The position numbers and the translations under genes are program-made. This document shows positions 4,679 through 8,274 of a stretch of 8,274 nucleotides of DNA, in pieces. The notes beneath the pieces were generated by a model. It saw nothing but the letters and a program-made list of their open reading frames with translations. It was not told the origin of the DNA and did not search any database. Numbering within the stretch: position 1 is the first letter of the stretch; every line of letters starts with the position of its first letter. The stretch comes from Candidatus Nealsonbacteria bacterium CG11_big_fil_rev_8_21_14_0_20_37_68 (GTDB lineage Bacteria; Patescibacteriota; Minisyncoccia; Minisyncoccales; GCA-002782225): assembly GCA_002787295.1 (NCBI GenBank), contig PCWJ01000051.1:1-8274 (forward strand), read 5' to 3'.

Positions 4679-5785
4679 TTATATTAATCCTGACTTACCG
4701 ACAGGTTCTTCTGCATTATATTTTATCAACTCTATCACTTTTTTCAACACCTCTTCAATTGTCCCCTCTTTTGTAAACCCGGCCGCATAGGGATGTCCTC
4801 CTCCTCCCAGTTTTTTTGCAATTTGATCTACTTTTTTCCCCTTAAATGGTTCTGACCTTAAAGAACCTTTTATTTCCCCTTTTTCATGTTCAACTAAGAA
4901 TAGAGCATAATTGCAAGTAGCAGCTTTAGAAATAATTGATGTCGCCCAGCCGTTATCTAGAATTTCAGTCGGATCTCCGGTAGAAAATGGTTGATTTTTT
5001 AAATCTTGGTAAGATAACCAGGAGTAAACAAGACTATGTTCCGGAATAGTTTTTATTCGAGATAAAACCTTGCCGCAAATTATTAATGAGAAATTGGACC
5101 CAATAGAAAGGGTTTGATTAACAATCTTAACCAAAGAAACTCCCTTAGATAAAAGGTCCGATGCCGCTCGCAGAGTTTTAAAACCAGTAGAAACATGAGA
5201 AAACCCTCCTGTGTCGGCTACAATGCCTGTCAAAAGACAAACAGCAATTTCTTTATCTATCCAATCCCGGCCTTTTTGAGAAAAAGTAGGAATCTGAATA
5301 GACGAATTTCCGATTTTGTCATTTAAAATTTTAGTGGGCGGATTTTCTTTTAACCACCAGTAAATGATTTCGCAGGTGGAAGAAGCTTGGGGATCAACTA
5401 CTTTAATTTCTCCTTTCTGATCGCCCTGGTGATGATCAATAGTTATTATATTTTTAGGAGATAATCCGGAAGCAAAAATATGGTCGGGAAGTTTTAATCT
5501 TCTAAAATCGCCGTAGTCCAAACCAAATAAAAGGTCAAATTTCAAATTTTCTGATATTTTATTTTTAATTTCAAAAAATCCCGGCAGAAAGCTGAGGGTT
5601 TTTGAAGGAAAGTGGGGTAAATACAAAAATGGTTCAAAATTTAATTTTTTGAGAACCAAATTCAGGCAAAGAGTAGAGCCGACTGCATCGGCGTCGGGAT
5701 TTTCATGAGATGCAATGAGAATAGATCGAGCACCTTTCAGCATTTCATCGATTTGCTGGAATTGGTAAGTAAAAGAGTTAGACAT
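4679..5785 (-). CDS. nrnA: DHH/DHHA1 phosphoesterase (NrnA-like)
   Basis: This is a DHH-superfamily phosphoesterase of the bifunctional oligoribonuclease/pAp-phosphatase group, which degrades very short RNAs and 3'-phosphoadenosine 5'-phosphate or hydrolyses cyclic dinucleotide products. Visible metal-binding motifs are SHENPDADAVGS (residues 26-37), Asp90 in GLDYGD, DHH at 117-119 and Asp191 in GIVADTGGF. The C-terminal DHHA1 domain has GGGGHPYAAGF (327-337). The protein has 368 residues, somewhat longer than the roughly 310-340 usual for the group. The extra length includes a stretch at about 150-175 before the fourth motif. It starts at an ATG 9 bases after the rbfA stop, matching the widespread rbfA-nrnA order. 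Substrate preference cannot be read from the sequence. Confidence 0.9.
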   Translation of the reverse strand: MSNSFTYQFQQIDEMLKGARSILIASHENPDADAVGSTLCLNLVLKKLNFEPFLYLPHFPSKTLSFLPGFFEIKNKISENLKFDLLFGLDYGDFRRLKLPDHIFASGLSPKNIITIDHHQGDQKGEIKVVDPQASSTCEIIYWWLKENPPTKILNDKIGNSSIQIPTFSQKGRDWIDKEIAVCLLTGIVADTGGFSHVSTGFKTLRAASDLLSKGVSLVKIVNQTLSIGSNFSLIICGKVLSRIKTIPEHSLVYSWLSYQDLKNQPFSTGDPTEILDNGWATSIISKAATCNYALFLVEHEKGEIKGSLRSEPFKGKKVDQIAKKLGGGGHPYAAGFTKEGTIEEVLKKVIELIKYNAEEPVGKSGLI

Positions 5786-5794
5786 AGTAAAAAG

Positions 5795-6205
5795 TCAAAA
5801 GTCCCGCCCAATTTTCTTTGAAATTTGTGGCGGGTGAACAAAACTTGTGGCGGGTGAAAGTTTTGAGTTTGCGGCCTTGATCTCCTCTAGTAGCTCCTCA
5901 ATTCTTTCTGCTTCACTAGTTTTTTTCTCTTCCACGAATCTAATTCTAGGAATTGGTCTCATCTTCAGGCGTTTGTTTAACTTCTGTTGAAGATAGTAAA
6001 TTAATTTTTCTAAAATCTCCAAAACATTTTGGACCTTATCTTTGGGTATTACAGAAATATAAACCCTGGCCTGACTTAAATCAACCGAAGTTTCTACCCT
6101 GGTGATAGTTACCAAAACATTGCCAGGAAAACTAAATTCTTTCAGAAGAAGTTGGCCCAACTCTTTTTTTATTAACTGATTAACTCGCGGAATTCGCCTG
6201 CTCAA
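5795..6205 (-). CDS. rbfA: Ribosome-binding factor A
   Basis: RbfA is a KH-fold assembly factor that binds the immature 30S subunit near the 5' end of 16S rRNA. The 136-residue product has the family pattern RIPRVNQLIKKELGQLL at the N-terminus, TITRVETSVDLSQARVYISV (residues 33-52) and RIRFVEEK before a helical RIEELLEEI. The start is a TTG at 6205: no ATG or GTG lies in frame between it and the upstream stop, and the conserved N-terminal helix begins just after it. There is no visible Shine-Dalgarno site. The last 23 or so residues are encoded by a 20-bp tandem duplication and look lineage-specific. It lies between infB and nrnA. Confidence 0.93.
   Translation of the reverse strand: MSRRIPRVNQLIKKELGQLLLKEFSFPGNVLVTITRVETSVDLSQARVYISVIPKDKVQNVLEILEKLIYYLQQKLNKRLKMRPIPRIRFVEEKKTSEAERIEELLEEIKAANSKLSPATSFVHPPQISKKIGRDF
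5821..5860. repeat. 20-bp tandem duplication in the rbfA 3' end
   Basis: The units at 5821-5840 and 5841-5860 share GTGGCGGGTGAA and differ at position 4 and in the last two bases. Because 20 is not a multiple of 3, the copies encode different peptides on the - strand (SPATSF and HPPQIS). The duplication also sets where the rbfA frame ends. Confidence 0.75.
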
Positions 6206-6206
6206 G

Positions 6207-6281
6207 TTAGATTTTAGATATTGGATATTAGATTTTAGATAATCGTAATCTAATATCTATCATCCAGCATCCAATATCTAA
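6207..6281. repeat. Nested direct and inverted repeats between infB and rbfA
   Basis: The whole gap is repeats. TTAGATTTTAGATA occurs at 6207-6220 and 6228-6241. TTAGATATTGGAT (6214-6226) is the perfect reverse complement of 6269-6281. ATATTAGATT (6225-6234) is the perfect reverse complement of 6247-6256. Together they form a long AT-rich hairpin with one arm longer by 14 bases. The outer arm reaches the base next to the infB stop codon. No T run follows, so termination is not indicated. Confidence 0.75.
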
Positions 6282-7844
6282 TTATAGTTCACCTTTTCTT
6301 CTTTCTTCTGTATAAATTATTAAAGTGTCCCCTTCCTCAATTTTTACATCCCCCTCATAAAGCACCCCACAGTTTTCCCCCTTGGCTACCCTTCCCATAT
6401 CTCTTTTGTCTTTTTGAAGATTGATTAACTTTCCCTTACCCGCTGCTTCTTCTTTCCCGGCTAAAATCCGAATTACCTCAATTTTTGTTCCCAATCTAAC
6501 CTCCCCCTCAATTACTTTTCCCCCAATTATCTGTCGATTTTTCTCGGTTCGAAAAATAACCGAAACTTTAACTTTTCCTAAATTCACCCTTTCTATTTCC
6601 GGTTCTAAAAATTTTTCCATCAAAATTCGAACCTTCTGAGATAAATCATAGATTATATCAAAATTTAGGATGGTAATATTTTCTCTATCAGCTAATTTTC
6701 TAGCCACCGGGTTGGTCTTAACTCGAAATCCCAGAATCTTGGCTTTCCCAGATTGAGCTAATTTAACATCGGACTCGGTGATTTCGCCAACTTCTTTTTT
6801 TAAAATTCTCAAACTAACCCTTTCCTGGGGAAGATTTTTTAAAACCTGCTCAACTGCCTCTAAAGACCCCAAAACGTCTGTTTTTAAGATTAAGTTCAAA
6901 ATTTTTTTCTCCGGTCCTGTCTCGATCACCACTCGCTCATCTGCTTTTTTTTGTTTGGTTTGGGTATATTTTTGAGCCAATTCAAGACTGTCAAAAACTT
7001 TAAATTTTTCCCCTACCCCGGGGACGCCTTGAAAACCAAGTAAAATACAGGGCATTGACGGAAAAGCTTCCCGGATAGGGTTTCCTTGAAAATCTTCTAA
7101 AATTTTTATTTTGCCAAAAATAGAAGGGGTTCCAATTATTTCCCCGCTTTTTAAAGTTCCATTTTTTACCAAAAGGGTACAAGTTGCCCCCCGCTGAGAG
7201 TCTAAATAAGACTCGATTATCACTCCCTCGGCCGGGGATTTTAAATCTGCTTTTAGGTCTTCCATTTCTGCTACCAATAAAATCAATTCTAAAAGCTCCG
7301 AAACATTCTTTCCGGTTTTGGCAGAAATTTCTATCGAAGGAATTTTACCGCCCAATGACTCAACCTGAACATCTTCTTTTTCAAGGGCAAGTTTTACTTT
7401 CGCCGGATCAGCTTTAGGTAAATCAATTTTATTTATGGCTACAATCTGAGGAATTCCTGCTTTTTTAATGTAAGAAATTGCTTCTTTGGTCTGAGGTTTT
7501 ACTCCCTCCTCTGCTGCTATCACCAAAACTGCAAGGTCAGCCACTTTTGCTCCGCGAGACCTCATCGCCGAAAAAGCTTCGTGACCCGGGGTATCGATGA
7601 AAGTAATCTTTTTATTTTGATGGCTAACCTGATAGGCTCCTATGTGCTGAGTAATGCCCCCGGCTTCTTTTTCGGCCACTTTTGTTTTTCTTATCCAATC
7701 AAGTAAAGTCGTTTTTCCATGGTCAACATGTCCCAAAACCACCACCACCGGCGGTCGGCTTACCTGCCCGCCATCAGTTTGCACCGAAGGCGTTGGCAGA
7801 CGAATTAAATTTTTATTTTTTTCCGCCTTTGCCATCTTAACCAT
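6282..7844 (-). CDS. infB: Translation initiation factor IF-2, short form
   Basis: IF2 is the GTPase that brings initiator tRNA to the 30S subunit and promotes subunit joining. G motifs are GHVDHGKTT (residues 38-46), GGITQHIGAY with the switch I Thr65, DTPGHE (84-89) with the catalytic His88, NKID (138-141) and SAK (174-176). The beta-barrel domain II, domain III (about 305-410) and the C-terminal initiator-tRNA-binding domain (about 415-520) follow. At 520 residues it lacks the long N-terminal region of many bacterial IF2 proteins and has only about 30 residues before the G domain. Two in-frame ATGs, 7844 and 7835, are possible starts and neither has a clear Shine-Dalgarno site. It heads an infB-rbfA-nrnA series that probably continues into two tRNA genes. 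Confidence 0.97.
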   Translation of the reverse strand: MVKMAKAEKNKNLIRLPTPSVQTDGGQVSRPPVVVVLGHVDHGKTTLLDWIRKTKVAEKEAGGITQHIGAYQVSHQNKKITFIDTPGHEAFSAMRSRGAKVADLAVLVIAAEEGVKPQTKEAISYIKKAGIPQIVAINKIDLPKADPAKVKLALEKEDVQVESLGGKIPSIEISAKTGKNVSELLELILLVAEMEDLKADLKSPAEGVIIESYLDSQRGATCTLLVKNGTLKSGEIIGTPSIFGKIKILEDFQGNPIREAFPSMPCILLGFQGVPGVGEKFKVFDSLELAQKYTQTKQKKADERVVIETGPEKKILNLILKTDVLGSLEAVEQVLKNLPQERVSLRILKKEVGEITESDVKLAQSGKAKILGFRVKTNPVARKLADRENITILNFDIIYDLSQKVRILMEKFLEPEIERVNLGKVKVSVIFRTEKNRQIIGGKVIEGEVRLGTKIEVIRILAGKEEAAGKGKLINLQKDKRDMGRVAKGENCGVLYEGDVKIEEGDTLIIYTEERRKGEL

Positions 7845-7853
7845 AATAATTAC

Positions 7854-7897
7854 AAAGTTGGCAAAAATCCCACGATCGTAGAAATTTCGCCAACTTT
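7854..7897 (-). promoter_or_regulatory. Inverted repeat between the DUF4446 gene and infB
   Basis: AAAGTTGGC (7854-7862) and GCCAACTTT (7889-7897) form a perfect 9-bp stem around 26 bases that include the palindrome ACGATCGT (7872-7879). It fills most of the 57-base gap. On the - strand the stem is followed by TTTGTAATTATT, a weak U-rich tail. It could be a leaky terminator for the upstream gene or a leader structure for infB. The sequence does not decide between these. Confidence 0.45.
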
Positions 7898-7901
7898 TTA
7901 A

Positions 7902-8273
7902 TTAGGAGTTAGGTCCTTGCACTGCTTTCTCTATTGCTTCTTTTTCTTCTTTGGATAATGAGTACGAACTGCACCCACCTTTAATGGGTTTAGCATAAAC
8001 TCGATTAAATTCTTGCAAATACTGCGAGGTCAATACTATCCCATCGTTATTCTCATCCAATAAAGCGATGGAAAAACTCTGATTTCCGCCCACTCCTTGA
8101 AAGGGGTTAAACCTTACTATTCCTACCTTCTGTAAATTAGTTCTTGACTTTTTTTTAAAACTCTCCAAATCCTGAGTTAAATCTTTAACTTCCTTACCGA
8201 GTTCCTTTAAATATTTCAAAACTTCTTTCAAATTTTCCGGTTCTTTTTTGTTTTTTTTAAAAAATTTAAACAT
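7902..8273 (-). CDS. DUF4446 family protein
   Basis: The 123-residue product opens with a lysine-rich, charged segment (about 1-45) that is probably helical or coiled coil. The conserved core follows: VGIVRFNPFQGVGGNQSFSIALLDENNDG (split at about 50-64 and 65-78), VLTSQYLQEFNRVYAKPI and a C-terminal LSKEEKEAIEKA helix. This pattern is typical of DUF4446, a family of unknown function found in Firmicutes and candidate phyla bacteria. Some relatives carry an N-terminal membrane helix, which is absent here. The ATG lies one base from the window edge, so an upstream extension or its promoter cannot be assessed. No function is proposed. Confidence 0.85.
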   Translation of the reverse strand: MFKFFKKNKKEPENLKEVLKYLKELGKEVKDLTQDLESFKKKSRTNLQKVGIVRFNPFQGVGGNQSFSIALLDENNDGIVLTSQYLQEFNRVYAKPIKGGCSSYSLSKEEKEAIEKAVQGPNS

Positions 8274-8274
8274 A

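Noticed and set aside
5821..5860. CRISPR-like short repeats
   Set aside because: There are only two copies, directly adjacent and without spacers, inside the rbfA frame.

Overview
This AT-rich window uses standard stop codons. Its content suggests a candidate phyla radiation (Patescibacteria) bacterium: a short IF2 without the usual long N-terminal region, a DUF4446 protein, a 3D-domain protein of the type common in that group, a LAGLIDADG endonuclease frame beside a tRNA cluster, tRNA genes without encoded CCA, and few clear Shine-Dalgarno sites. The assignment rests on protein style and gene content alone. I cannot separate Parcubacteria from Microgenomates.

Left arm, + strand (1-4431): pdxS and pdxT, overlapping by 4 bp, encode the two subunits of PLP synthase. 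They are followed by an RluA-type pseudouridine synthase and rplS (ribosomal protein L19). Next comes a two-motif LAGLIDADG homing endonuclease frame that has no ordinary start codon and ends inside the following tRNA-Leu(GAG) gene. The tRNA cluster continues with Val(TAC), Phe(GAA) and Gly(GCC). The Gly gene is flanked by a tRNA-like 5' fragment and by a strong hairpin that repeats the Gly 3' end. A promoter then leads into a membrane-anchored 3D-domain protein.

Centre: a near-perfect bidirectional terminator (4451-4486) separates the two convergent halves.

Right arm, - strand (8273-4488, read right to left): a DUF4446 protein, infB, rbfA and a DHH/DHHA1 phosphoesterase of the NrnA type, then tRNA-Cys(GCA) and tRNA-Leu(TAA). 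infB-rbfA-nrnA is a familiar translation and RNA-turnover gene order. The truB gene that often follows is not seen here.

Most of the window is housekeeping: cofactor synthesis, ribosome and tRNA function, and small-nucleotide turnover. I see no multi-gene defence or mobile system. The unusual material is small: the start-less endonuclease frame, a GC-rich inverted-repeat insertion inside rplS, tRNA debris around tRNA-Gly, two tRNAs with G at position 55 of the T loop, a tandem duplication at the start of the 3D protein, a tandem duplication that reshaped the RbfA C-terminus, and an infB-rbfA gap built of nested repeats.
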